Source of the DNA: Coffea arabica
Lineage: Eukaryota > Streptophyta > Magnoliopsida > Gentianales > Rubiaceae
Assembly: GCF_036785885.1 (NCBI RefSeq)
Contig: NC_092317.1
Span: forward strand, 622,501-686,500
Direction of reading: 5' to 3'
DNA: 64,000 bases
Shown: in pieces, positions 22,744 through 43,463 of the stretch
Position numbering within the stretch: the stretch's first letter is position 1
Layout: each line of letters starts with the position of its first letter
Program-made: the position numbers and the translations under genes
The notes under the pieces: generated by a model
Seen by the model: the letters and a program-made list of their open reading frames with translations, nothing else
Database searches by the model: none
Told to the model about the DNA's origin: nothing

Positions 22744-24165
22744 AGCATTATTTTGTCTAGCCAAAAACATTAAAGAAAGGCGCTTTTGGGAGGCAACCCA
22801 ATTGTTCATTTTAATTGTTTGTTCAATTCCGTGTGGTAGTTTAGAGGTGTTCTCCTTGAATTCGACTAATTTTGGGTTTCAGTTTTCGTTTTTGCCGATT
22901 TATAGGTGCCCTTCAGTTTTGACGTGCCCGCGTGATGACGTGCAGGAAGCTCACAATCAGAATCGTCCGAAAGCCACCGTGATACGCGACTAGAAAACGC
23001 GAGTTGAAGGCGCGTTTTTAATCGCGTTTTCATTCCTGCGAGATTTGTGCATAAAACGCGACTTAGAAAACGCGAGTTGAAGGCGCGTTTTCATTCCTGC
23101 AAGATTTGTGAAGGAAACGCGGGTTGAGAAAACGCGAGTTGAAGGCGCGTTTTTAATCGCGTTTTCATTCCTGCGAGATTTGTGCATAAAACGCGACTTA
23201 GAAAACGCGAGTTGAAGGCGCGTTTTCATTCCTGCAAGATTTGTGAAGGAAACGCGACTTATAAAACGCGAGTTGAAGGCGTGTTTTCAATCGCGTTTTA
23301 TGTGTCCCAACAAAGGCTTCAGAAACGCGATTTCAGCTCATTTCTTCCTCTCTTCTTAGTTTTCCAGGTTCAGACTTTGGAGGCTCGCATGGTCAACGTC
23401 GATGCCAATGTCGCCGGCATGGCACAGGATTTGGCGCAGTTTCTGTTTCTTACAGGCTTTGCACCTCCGTTTCCACCTCGCCCTTCACTATGCCCCGATT
23501 TCAGGGAAGTGTGGTTGCTTTCCCTCTCACTTTTGCTTTTTATTTGTCACATTGAGGACAATGTAGGATTTAGGTGTGGGGGGAGCAGTTATGGTGCTAG
23601 TGTCTTTCATTCATTTTCTTTTTCTTCTTTTTAGTGATTAGCTCGTATGTGATGCCAAGTTTGATGTTGGATTGTTGCCTCTATTTCTGCTATTGCCAAG
23701 TTTTAATAATAAAAGGGTACCAAGTTAATGTGGTTGAATCCAAAAACATCTCTTTGGTGAATATCAATGATTGTTTTACTCTTATAATTTTTGGTTAACT
23801 TTCCTAGGCATAGGGAATGATTATTGGCATTTTCGTGTGAATTGGTCCGGTTATTAACTTTAGTTCTCCATGTTTGAAAATGAGGCTAGCTGATGCAAGT
23901 TTTCTTTTGGTTTTTGTGTTATATTGAGTTTTTGTGATTTTTAACTATGAATAAACTTGACTGTACTCCGCTATTAGTTACTACTGAGTAACCGGGGATC
24001 TGCACCTAAAAGTGTTGATTCTCGCGTCAAAAGGTAGTAACTTCTATGAGTACGTGGTCACGTGGCGATAGAAGCTGAGTAACCGGGCTCCTTCATCTGG
24101 CCAATGTTGGAGTTCGCGTCAAAAGGCTCAAATGGCTAGTGACTAAGTATATTGTTACTTATGCA

Positions 24166-24198
<33 letters not shown>

Positions 24199-24543
24199 GT
24201 AGAAAAAATGTGAAAAAAAGTGAAGGTTGTGTTAGTGTGTAATAAAAGTCAGCTTGCCGAATTATGGATTTAATGTTGAGATTTTGGTTAATAGTTGGAC
24301 CATTTGCTGATAACTGTTGTGTGTCATTCCTTTTTCTTAGATTAGTTAACCTGGAATTAGAGGCATTTGTGGTTTAGAAGCTAACCGGAGTGATGTTTCT
24401 TGGACTTGACCATTGATGCTTGAATATTATTTTTCTTGGTATCTTGGCAATTTGTTGGATAGAGCAATAGCCACTATCAAATATTGGTGTTTGTTTCTTG
24501 TTCTCATGCTTGAGGACAAGCATGGTTTAGGTGTGGGGGGAAT
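22744..24543 (+). mobile_element. post-pol non-coding region of the Athila-like element
   Basis: About 1.8 kb between pol and the 3' LTR, without a credible protein frame. It holds GC-rich tandem repeats (22990-23300), two very similar purine-rich tracts GGTGTGGGGGGA (about 23573 and about 24530, the second abutting the 3' LTR and so the likely polypurine tract), a repeated GAGTAACCGGG-containing segment near 23990-24110, and an A run at 24166-24191. Confidence 0.8.
22990..23300 (+). repeat. higher-order tandem repeat, 135-bp period
   Basis: The word GAGTTGAAGGCG starts at 23001, 23074, 23136, 23209 and 23270, so copies alternate at spacings of about 73 and 62 bp and the pair repeats every 135 bp. 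Each copy carries ACGCG motifs, making this a CpG-rich island in an otherwise AT-rich element. Confidence 0.88.
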
Positions 24544-26003
24544 TGATAGGGTGTTAATTGTTGGTATTTTTATTATTAATTTTCCCTTCTATCCCTGACA
24601 AATATTGTGTTAATTGCTGATATTTACTCATATTTGGTATCGGGACTTAATTTCAGGAATGAAGCAGAAAACTACCAAAAAGGAGGGATTTTATGGAGAA
24701 TATGGAGACTTCTAAGGGATTCAATCCTTAGGCCTTGGATTGGTGGGGACCACAAAGCTATAAGTCATTTGGGCTCTTAAAAGAAAGGAACGTAGAGAGA
24801 CTTGGAAGAAGAAGTAATTTTGGAGACTTTGTCCACATGTGTGGGGACCACCGGAGATAGCTTTTAGTCATCTTACTTTTGGCTTTTTAAGGAGAGGACG
24901 TACAGAAGCAAGGGGGGACCTCTAGTTTAGCTTTTTAGTTTAGTTCTAGTTTCCTTTCTCTGGACTGGCCTCTGACACACGCCAGGTGTTCGACAATATT
25001 CCCCAACGGGAAAAACATCTTTTATTCCTTGCTTTCTAGTAAAAACGCAATGCCTTTGCAATCCAGTACTTTTGGCTGCAATTCAACTATGAGGAGTGGC
25101 TAATTTCTTCATCTAGTCAGAGGTTAAATCGAAGCTTTGGTTCGACAAAACTGTGAGATCAAATTGATTTCCCTACGTTCTTTAATTTGCAAGTATTTAT
25201 ATATTTCCTGTTCACTTATGCATATGATTATTTCTTGCAATTAAATACTTGATCACTGTTTAATTGTGTGAGTAATTAACCGCCATCTAAGAGTGCTCAA
25301 TCCGTAATTGTTGGGTAATTTTAGTGCATGTGGCAAGTGATATGATTCAATTGTAGTAGAAACTTTTGAGTCGTTGTTGCGGAAATATATGATATAGCCT
25401 AAATAAACCGAGCGTGTGTGTTTGTTGGTTATAATTGGTGGCCAGTCTAATGATTAATGCTGTCAATAGGTTAAATCCTAAGAGCGTGTTTAGGACTGCT
25501 TAATTGGCTAGGGCAATAACTACAGAGTTTGTTGTGGTTATCGAATCAGGAAGGTTAGGCAGGTTGTCAGAGCTTGTTGACAACCATAACCAGTTTATTT
25601 GTAAATGAAAGATTTTATCTCTGCATCTGTGATCAGTGATTCGAACCATAAGTGGAGATTATACCTTTGACTAGAGATTTTCCTTCCGTCAATTTACTTT
25701 ATATTTTTAATTTGAGCAATTAAATTAGACAGTTCCATATCAACTCCCCCAATTTTTATTTAATGTTACATTCATTCAAAATAAATTCCCAAGTCCCTGT
25801 GGATTCGACCCTGCTCGCTGCTATATTCGAATTTTGTCTTTCACGTAATTAATATACTTTGGTATATCGGATCAAGCAAACTCTGGCACCAGGGTGAAGC
25901 TAGTAACCCATTGCACAGCCTAAGTCCCTGCTCCAGTACCATAGTGGACTTAATTCGTGACTTAAGAGTAGGAATTTTATTTTTGTTGGTTTGACACCCA
26001 ACA
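24544..26003 (+). repeat. 3' LTR of the Athila-like element
   Basis: 1460 bp, same ends as the 5' LTR with about seven substitutions and no indel. Followed by the GTAAA target duplication at 26004-26008. Confidence 0.95.
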
Positions 26004-26008
26004 GTAAA

Positions 26009-27691
26009 ACACCATTGATACACTTCCAAATGAAGATTTTAAATTTATGCTTGATATTGAGCTTCCACAGAGTGTTCCAAAGATGTTTGTTTTGGATACC
26101 ACCAGCATCAAGGCTTGTTCCTGCATTCTCCATATTTGTTTTTGTGCCTGAACTATCTTCCATTAATCTCTTGTAGCCTGATCTTACTGTGTACACACCC
26201 CCTTCACTGTATTTCCAATAATTAGAATCTGCTCTACCAGCTAGACTTATTGGAATACTGAGTATACTTTCTGCATCAGATTTGTTGAAGAGTCTAAAGA
26301 TTATATTTGTGTTCCATCTTCTGTTGGTGATGAGTTGTTGGACTGTGTCATACTCACAGTTTTGGGGTCTTGGAGTAGAAGGCCTGCCATTCGGGGCTTT
26401 TGGTATCCACTTGTGATCCCATATTTTAGTGCTGCTCCCGTCACCAATTCTCCGCAGTACACCTTCTTCCACCATCTCCCTCACACTTATCAGGTCTTTC
26501 CAAAACCAAGACGCACAACCTTGCACTTTGCAATTAAAGATAGACCCCTTAGGAAAATATTTGGCTTTCAGAACCTTGCTCATAAGTAGATTAGGCTTGG
26601 TGATTATCCTCCAGATCTGTTTACCTAATAGAGCTTTGTTGAAGGCCTCCAAATCCTTGAACCCCAGTCCCCCTTCCTTTCTGTCCCTAGCCATTTTCGC
26701 CAAGAAATCCAGTGCATTTTGTTTTTCCCATTAGCTTCCCCCCACCAGTAGTTTGCCATAGCTGAACTGAGATCCTTACAAAGTTTCCTTGGCAATTTGA
26801 AGCACGACATAATATATGTGGGCATTGCCATTGTGACAGCTTTAATCATAACTTCCTTTCCTGCATTGCTTAACAGCTTATTCTTCCAGCCTTCCAATCT
26901 TCTATTGATGTTTTCTCTTATGTATCCGAAGATTTGGTCCTTTGTCCTTGAAATCACCATGGGTAGACCAAGATACTTTCCTTGCTTTACTTCTTCCATA
27001 CCCCCTAGTATACTGCAAATCTCACTTTTCTGCCTTCTCTCTACATTCTTGCTAAAGATCACAGATGACTTCTCTAAGTTGATCAATTGTCCAGAAGCTT
27101 GTTCATACACCTTTAAGATTCTCATGATTTCTTCAGCTTGCTGCTTATCAACTCCATAGAAAATGAGTGAGTCATCCGCAAAGAAAAGATGAGTAATATT
27201 TGGTCCCTGCCTACTAATTTTCACGCCTTTCAAGCTCCTATCCTCAACAGATCTTTGGAGTAAGTTTGAGAACCCTTCAGAGCAAATCAAAAAAAGATAA
27301 GGTGACAGTGGATCACCCTGTCTTATCCCTCTACCTGGCTTCACATATCTTTTTACCTCCCCATTGCAGTTGAAAGAGTATGAAACAGTCTCTATGCATC
27401 TTGCAATCCAGTATACCCATTTTTCACAAAAACCCATTTTAAGCATCATAGCTTTCAAGAAGTGCCATTCCACCCTATCGTAAGCTTTAGCCATGTCTAA
27501 CTTGATAGCCATATACCCTTCTTTCCCAAGCCTTTTGTTTTTCAGATATTGCATGTATTCCTGAGCTATAATTACATTATCAAGAATTTGCCTATCCGGG
27601 ATGAAGGCAGACTGATTTTTACTGATGCATTTGTCAAGAACTGGTTTCAATCTGATGCATTTTACTGATGCATTTGTCAAGAACTGATTTT
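26009..27691 (-). mobile_element. L1-type LINE, 5' part with reverse transcriptase
   Basis: Minus-strand reverse transcriptase region of the split LINE. From 27680 downward the frame shows KNQSAFIPDRQILDN, MAIKLDMAKAYDRVEW, GIRQGDPLSPYLFLIC and FADDSLIF, the motifs of plant L1-type enzymes with FADD at the active site. A frame break near 26650 leads to the next piece (KEGGLGFKDLEAFNKALLGKQ), then the first half of the zinc-binding region (HKFKIFIWKCINGVL), which is cut at 26009 by the LTR element and resumes at 15800. The endonuclease and the first part of the transcriptase are missing, as usual for LINEs that stopped copying early. The right end abuts the 18-bp target duplication at 27692. 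Confidence 0.92.
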
Positions 27692-27709
27692 TACTACGTT
27701 GGTTTTCAC
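27692..27709. repeat. right target-site duplication of the LINE
   Basis: Identical to 14807-14824 (TACTACGTTGGTTTTCAC), marking the 5' boundary of the LINE. Confidence 0.92.
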
Positions 27710-30114
27710 AATCTCACAATTTGTTGTATTTGCTTTCTCTGATGGTTGGTCAAGTAACAAAAATATTTCTCTTTGGATTATTGGCACTTTTCCTATCCTT
27801 TAATTCCATGACCTCATTGATTTTGAATCCCAAGTCCTCTACAATAAATGCAGATCACAGTTGCCACTAGGTATTAAACACAAATTGACCAAGTAACAAC
27901 CTCAAACTATGAACATTCTTTCATGGTCTTGATATTGGCAATGTGGGAACAATATGGAACTCTTTTTTGTACTCTGGCAGTTGAAACAAATTAACGGCGC
28001 ATTCCTTAGGAGGTATGGATTGCACCAAGCCACCAACGACTAGGAGCGCTAGTGATTGTAGAAATTGTTCCCCCCTCTCCTCCTCCTCCTTTTGATGAAG
28101 GGAAAGAAATTTTTAGTTATCTCTTTGGAAAAATAGACTTAACTCTACAATTTTACAGAAAGCAACTAGTGTTCCTGCATAATTTTATTAGAGAAAATTT
28201 ACACATTTAGCAACTCAAATCTCGACCCTTGCATCCGCCACTGCAAATGCCTCTCTTTCATATGTTTTTCTTAGTTTATGGTATGAACTGCAATTTCAAG
28301 CTCGAATACCTAAAAATACGCTTTGCAAATCGCGTAAAGTAAAGGCTTGAAAAATATTAGCTTACTGAAATTTTATTTAAGTATACTAAATGTTACTACT
28401 TGAGATTCTACACTCCCTAGAAGCACGTTAAGTTAAGCAGATACTATGATTGTAGATTTAGAGGGCAATCCATTAATAATCGGCCATTTTTTGATCTTTA
28501 AGAACAACTTGATGAATTTAGTATATCTTTTTAGGAGGCCCTAATAACACTATAGATCGAACCTATCCAATTTTTACAGCACGATGGTTGGCTGTCCACA
28601 ATCTATCCAATTAAGCACTTTTAGCAAAAGAACTAAAATTGCTTGTTTACGGTCGTAACTCTATCAGAATTATAGACCCATCTAAGCCGTTCGTTGCATA
28701 TAGATGGCAACTAGCTACCATTTTATTCGGTAAACCACCGTGCCCACCTAAATAATCTCCACCTATCTATCCCTACCCTTTGATCTTCCTTGGTTGCCCC
28801 TTCTTTTCTCCTCCAGTTCCATTTTCCATTCTATTCCTTTTTTTTTTGTCAATTATCCGTTGGTTTTGATATTAAGGGAGATATGCTTGGAAAAAGTTTA
28901 GAAAAACCTAGTTGAACGTCTAGATTATTATTTGGTATGAAGTTAGCGAAGATAAAAATTCAGAAAAAGAAAAAAATTCGCCTCTTGATTACTTTAGTTG
29001 TAGGGAATACCAGAAAGTTAAAATTTTGAATCATTAACAATTTAAAGGAGGTGACCCAAAAATGGAAGCAACTTGTTTCTCAATTTTTGCTAGTTGTAAC
29101 CATGGTTGGTTGGCAGCATAAGTTTTAGACCTTACCAAAATATGTACAACTCAGTAGAAAATCAATGGTAAAGATGTTAGAATAGTTGAGGCAGAAAAGA
29201 GGAGAAAGGCCAACAAGACAAAGACATCAGAGGAAAAGATGAGGGGAGTGGGGAGAAGAAAGGAATTCACAAGATGAAGCGACATTGGGGTTATGGATAA
29301 ATAAGCATTTTTAAGGGAGTTCATTGTAATATTGCAAAAACTTGTTACAATAGGGGGCTGTAAGTTTGTAGATTATAATAGTGTTTATAATATAACATGA
29401 CTCTTTAGCAAAAGTTCAAATTTAGTACTACTAGAATATCTTTTGTGGTTTAGAAAAAAAAATTAAATTTAATCATTTTATTCTATATCATGAACCAAAT
29501 GAAGAGATAAATACATTTAAAAAATTTTAAATTACAAATTATCCAATATATTAAATAATTATTGAATTATGCATCCAAATAATATATTTAAAAACACTTA
29601 ATCACTTGATAATTACTTATATAAAAAATCCTATTGGTGAAATACTTCTCAATAAACTCTTGCGATGGCAAATAGGTCTATAGAAAAGTTTTTCGAAAAT
29701 TTTGTGTATTAGAAAAGTTGAAGGGAAAATTTTTTTAAGTGTGTAGGTTAAAAACTTTGATAAGTTTTTTGGGGTTCCTGTAACAAAAATTATTAAAAAA
29801 CTAGTAGCATACAAACTTGTAAAAAACTTGGGGTTCCAAACAGGCCCTATATTCTGTTAAAAGTTGAATGTTACACTCAAGTCAAATTCATTTTTAAGAG
29901 TTGTAAATTGCCTCTTGCTTGGTGCTTACAACTGGATATTAAGGTCCAAGAAAGCACTACGACAACTACTACTGGTGTCAATAAGGAATTCGACTTTTCA
30001 AAAAAATATGGTCAGAAATTGGAAAAAATAGGGAGAAGGCCCAACAAGACAGCAGCAAAACTGCGGGCGCCAACAAATGAAACACAGATTATTCTCCGTT
30101 TGGCACTTTGAGGT
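27710..30114. other. intergenic, no gene seen
   Basis: AT-rich DNA with only short unsupported frames. Around 29450-29850 the sequence becomes strongly A/T-rich and ends in CTTGGGGTTCCAAACAGGCCC, the type of terminus seen in plant hAT-like miniature elements. I could not define its other end with confidence. Confidence 0.45.
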
Positions 30115-33918
<3,804 letters not shown>

Positions 33919-35520
33919 GTAATACCGTAATAGTAATAGAGAGAGAAACCGGGTTTTCATTTTTGCATTGCCACGAATCTCCGGTCCCCGCTCGGCCTTT
34001 GTTCACTTTCAAGTAAAACCGGGGTTTTTCATTCTTGCATTTTGCTGACTTTTTATTTGGGACTCTTGACTTTGTCTTAACTTTTGTTTGACCGACCAGC
34101 CCTAATTCCTAATTCTTCACCTCACCCCCAGCCGTCACCACCGCAATTCCTACCCCACTTCCCTTCCTCCCACCCAATTTGCCTCCTCCGCTCATCAGAG
34201 ACATGACCGTAGCCTTGTCTCCCTCAATACCGACGCCGGCGACTTCATGTTGCTAAGGTGGGTTTCTTTCTCTTCATTTGTCCTTTTTTTTTTCGTTTTT
34301 ATTCCTTTGTTGCAAGTATAAAATTGTAATTGGCATCTGCTTTGCTCTTGGGGGATTGACTCTGAAAGGGACGACAAATTGATGCTTATTGTGGGTTCTT
34401 TAAAACTTTTTCGTTTGATAAAAAACTTCGATGTGTGGACTGATCCCACTGTAACATAGGCCTAGTGTTTGAAGGATAGTACCAGTGGTAGTTTAAAAAG
34501 TGCATTAATATAAGAACCAGGATAGTAAGAATTGATTCTACTATTTGGGAATCAAGTTTTGTATCAGTGTTTTTTTTCATTTTTGGCACTTGCATTTTAG
34601 ATTAAGCTTCGCACGTAAGAACTGGCCAGGGATCATATTCTGCAATAATTTGTTACATATGGATTCTAAGAAAAAGAACTAAGATGTATATATTGGGCCT
34701 AGAAAATTTTTTAATAACTCGACGTATAGAAACCTAACATGTCAATACCTGAATAAATACTATGACATGTTTTCAACTAAACAAAACTTATTATACTTCA
34801 ACTTGTTCTTTTTTGGTTCTTTCAGATGATGTTGCTCCGTCAAAGTTTTAGATTGAAACAAGTTATTACAGTATTTCAACTTGAGGGAGTTGATGAATAT
34901 ACATAATGGCAGTGGTATTGCCTGTGGAACATTGGAACTGAATTAAAGAGGTAATTTTCAATTTTTTTTTTCATTGTCTTAAGATTTTAAGATGTAATAT
35001 TAGATTTGTATTTAGTTTGGATGGATTTGGAAGTTGTTCTTCTTCATTTGTGAAGTTATTGGTTTGATTGTATGTGTTTGAGTTTTCAAAGTTGGTATTA
35101 CTTTGTGGGTATGATACGTAGGAAATGGGTAGGAAAAAGGAAGCCACCAAAGTGTATGTACTTTTTGTGGTGTTCAAGGTTATATATATTTATGACATCA
35201 TGATGACAATACATAGTTCTTAGACCTGTCCAACCCCGATCGAACTCTTTGACTCCTGACCCCTTGAGTTCGGCCGAGTCATTACTCGGTCTGAGTTTCA
35301 AAACATAGCTTTTCAGAGTACAATTGAAACCCCAATCAGTGAATACAATCCCAGTCCTGATGCCAAAGTCCAAACCCTTTCCTCTGAATTTCAGTTGCTC
35401 CAAATGACTTCGTCTGTCCACACCTACTGCTGTTTTGATTACTGATTGCTCTCTCCATTCTTCATTTCTTTTTGCAGATTTTTAGGTGATTTCTTTTATA
35501 TTAAGGTTTTTGCTTTTAGC
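33919..35520 (+). other. upstream region and probable 5' leader of the TCP gene
   Basis: Pyrimidine-rich sequence at 34080-34200 is followed by a 17-codon open frame at 34203-34256 and a donor-like AAG/GTGGGT right after it. An acceptor-like TTTTTGCAG lies at about 35469-35477, 44 bases before the TCP start codon. This suggests a leader exon, a long leader intron and a possible short upstream frame, but nothing in the sequence proves transcription. No other gene is seen. Confidence 0.4.
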
Positions 35521-36792
35521 ATGGCCTCTGTTGAGAACAGCCAGAACCTTGAACCTGATGATGACGAGGTTAACAATGATGCACACGATCTATTACTCGG
35601 TGACCCACACCATTACACTATCACAGCCGTTGGGCCTGCTTTCGAACAGTCTCCTAGGGTGGCGGCGGCAGTGGACCCAACCCCATCTCCACCTCCACCA
35701 CCGCCTCCTTTTCTGCAGTCCTCTGATATCGTTCCAATGCTCAAGGAAGAGCCTGCAGATAATGACGTTGAGGGCTCAATCCCAGTCGGCCTCACCCCCA
35801 TTCATCACCTTGATAAGCCCATGCTGCTGGCGCCTCCCAAGAGGTCCTCCAAGGACCGACACACCAAGGTGGAGGGGCGCGGCAGGAGAATCCGCATGCC
35901 TGCCACTTGTGCTGCCAGAATCTTCCAATTGACACGGGAGCTGGGCCACAAGTCCGACGGTGAGACTATCCGGTGGCTACTGGAGCGAGCGGAGCCAGCA
36001 ATCATTGAAGCCACCGGTACTGGCACTGTTCCGGCCATTGCCGTCTCAGTTAACGGGGCATTGAAAATTCCGACCACATCGAGCACCAGTATGACGGCCA
36101 CTGAGGGTGACGGGGCTAGGAAACAAAGGAAGAGAGCCTCCACGAGCGAGTTTTATGAGGTGAACGATAATTCCAGTTTTGCACCTGTCGCACCCATTAC
36201 CCCACAAGGTCTGGTGCCGGTTTGGACGGTGGGAGCACACGGGGCCCCTGGGATGGTTCCCACAAGTGTGGTTCCAAGCGGTGCGTTTTTTATGATCCCT
36301 CCTACTGGCGCCACCATTGCTGCTGCTGCTGCAGCTGCAGGTGCTGTTCCTCCCAGGCCTTCTAATCAGCCTCAGTTGTGGGCCATACCTGCAGCAGCAG
36401 CTACGCCGGTTTTTGGCGTTTCAGGCAGGCCCATTTCTAATTTTGTGTCCGCAATGGAGCCTGGGCCTTCGGTTAATTTTGCTACTGATGGTGGTGGGGG
36501 TGATGAGGGTGAGGGTCGTATGGGGTCTGCATTGCCCAATATTGTTGGGAGCGGAGATAAGAATTTTTCAGGGAAGATTTCCGCAATGGCTCCATTTGCC
36601 AGTAGTACTAGTAGTAGGGATGGTGCAGCAACTGTTGGAACAAGGGCGACTGGGAGTCCTACTGGTGCTACTTCAGCTCAAGTGTTGAGGGACTTTTCAC
36701 TGGAGGTTTACGATAAGAGGGAACTTCAGTTTATGGTTGGTGGTGCTGCTGCTGGGGCGGGGAATGACCAAACTCCATCTTCGAAATCCTGA
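35521..36792 (+). CDS. class I (PCF-type) TCP transcription factor
   Basis: Single-exon gene of 423 residues from ATG at 35521 to TGA at 36790-36792; open sequence upstream of 35521 has no ATG. TCP factors are plant-specific nuclear regulators of growth that bind GC-rich sites such as GTGGGNCC as dimers. The TCP domain spans about residues 109-167: the basic part ([20 protein letters not shown]) is followed by helix-loop-helix ([20 protein letters not shown]). The shorter basic region marks class I. C130 is the cysteine at position 20 of the domain that in class I proteins is known to make DNA binding redox-sensitive. An acidic amino end, a proline run (residues 57-63), an alanine-rich middle and a conserved-looking end ([15 protein letters not shown]) flank it. 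It sits between the two inverted aminotransferase arms. I do not assign a subfamily member. Confidence 0.93.
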   Translation: MASVENSQNLEPDDDEVNNDAHDLLLGDPHHYTITAVGPAFEQSPRVAAAVDPTPSPPPPPPPFLQSSDIVPMLKEEPADNDVEGSIPVGLTPIHHLDKPMLLAPPKRSSKDRHTKVEGRGRRIRMPATCAARIFQLTRELGHKSDGETIRWLLERAEPAIIEATGTGTVPAIAVSVNGALKIPTTSSTSMTATEGDGARKQRKRASTSEFYEVNDNSSFAPVAPITPQGLVPVWTVGAHGAPGMVPTSVVPSGAFFMIPPTGATIAAAAAAAGAVPPRPSNQPQLWAIPAAAATPVFGVSGRPISNFVSAMEPGPSVNFATDGGGGDEGEGRMGSALPNIVGSGDKNFSGKISAMAPFASSTSSRDGAATVGTRATGSPTGATSAQVLRDFSLEVYDKRELQFMVGGAAAGAGNDQTPSSKS

Positions 36793-37944
36793 TAGAAGAT
36801 AAAAATAGATGGGTGGACTGACAAAATGGTTAGGGCTTTAGGAGGTTAGCATTTTTTTTTCTAATAGTCCTAGAGCAGACAACACAATCCTTCGTTTTTA
36901 GATTCTGCTAGTTTTTTTTTTTTTTGGTTCTTTTTTTCCCCTTTTTATCTAGTAGTGAGTATTCTTTTAGTTTCCCCAGTGGAGGCTGTCTGTTTTGCTA
37001 ATCTCTTAGCTGGGTAGAAACTTATAGGGATCATTTCTAAGGATGAACTTGTTTTGCTGATCTTATATAGTAGTAACTCCTCTCGTTCTTCCCCTTTCCG
37101 TCTGCAGTTTCCGCCTAGCATGCAAATAGAATGGCATGTACAAAAATTGCGGAAAATAAATAGGACTGGAATCAATAAAATACTGGTTCAATGGAAAACT
37201 TGCTACCGAGCGTAGTCGGTATCGGTAAATTGTTGGGGCCGTGGGTCTACAGCTCAAAGAAGCATCCCCTCGCAATCATTTGAGTACTGTTAAAGAGTAA
37301 TAATAATTAATGTGTCTAAATTGATGAAGGTAATCAATCTCTACTGGCGATGGTATCGTGGTGGTGGTTTCTGCCTTTCTGGTGGAGGATTGTTAGAAAA
37401 ACTTCCCGGCCTCGCCTCCTGTGGTCAAATTTATTTAATGCAGAAGTGCACGTGAGATTGGGAAGTTGCACGTGCATCGTGGGTCCCCACTCCTCAGTCC
37501 CCCGTATTGTTTTGTTATTTATCGCCTATCGGTCGGCTTAGCTAAGTGATGATGGTATGTTTGTTGGACAAATCGGTTTGACAATTCCATTCCATAAAAT
37601 TTGGTCAGACAAAATTACCAGCAGCAGCCGCACAGTGGCAGGCACATAGAAAAGGAGCTTTCAATTCCGGGGATTGGGCAACAAGTCAAGAGCGAGGGAG
37701 CGAAAGCGAAAGACGGCCTCTCTCTCTCTCTCTCTCGGTTTCGGGGGAGCAATTGAACCTTCCTGGCTACGTTCGTTGTACCATACTGCCTGTACGCTCT
37801 CTCTCTCTCTCTCACAAAAACACACAAAGTCATAAGCTTCAAATTCCATAAATTTGGTCAGAGACAAAACCAAATTTACCAGCAGTTCAGCTCAGCGGCA
37901 CATTGCTTCTTTTTTATTTTTTTTCTCTTTTATTTTCTTTGGCA
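36793..37944 (+). other. intergenic, TCP 3' end and aminotransferase promoter
   Basis: Contains T-rich sequence after the TCP stop. Two similar segments containing CCATAAA, TTTGGTCAGA and TTACCAGCAG occur at about 37585-37645 and about 37848-37895. Two CT runs (37717-37736 and 37796-37813) are pyrimidine patches common in plant core promoters. No other gene is visible. Confidence 0.5.

Positions 37945-43463
<5,519 letters not shown>

Larger units (their letters stand above)
15801..26003 (+). mobile_element. Athila-like Ty3/Gypsy LTR retrotransposon, nearly whole
   Basis: 10,203-bp element with two 1460-bp LTRs that begin TG and end CA, flanked by the 5-bp target duplication GTAAA (15796-15800 and 26004-26008). 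It has a primer-binding site matching tRNA-Asp, gag, then protease, reverse transcriptase, RNase H and integrase in Gypsy order, then about 1.8 kb of non-coding DNA with GC-rich tandem repeats and a purine-rich tract before the 3' LTR. The tRNA-Asp primer site, gag type and long post-pol region fit the Athila lineage. I count about seven differences and no length changes between the LTRs (about 0.5 percent), which means a recent insertion, roughly 0.2 million years at a common plant LTR rate. The coding part looks nearly whole with about one interruption. No envelope-like frame is seen. It sits inside a LINE. Confidence 0.95.

Noticed and set aside
22990-23229. 79-codon minus-strand frame with an internally repeated peptide
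   Set aside because: The repeat comes from the 135-bp DNA tandem repeat in the LTR element; no start context or known protein.
22990-23300. CRISPR-like regular spacing
   Set aside because: Units are contiguous and nearly identical without unique spacers, and the host is a plant nucleus; it is an ordinary tandem repeat.
26797-27159. 120-codon plus-strand frame
   Set aside because: Opposite the LINE reverse transcriptase; shadow.
35486-35932. 148-codon second frame over the TCP gene
   Set aside because: Overlaps the TCP reading frame; low-complexity shadow of a GC-rich exon.
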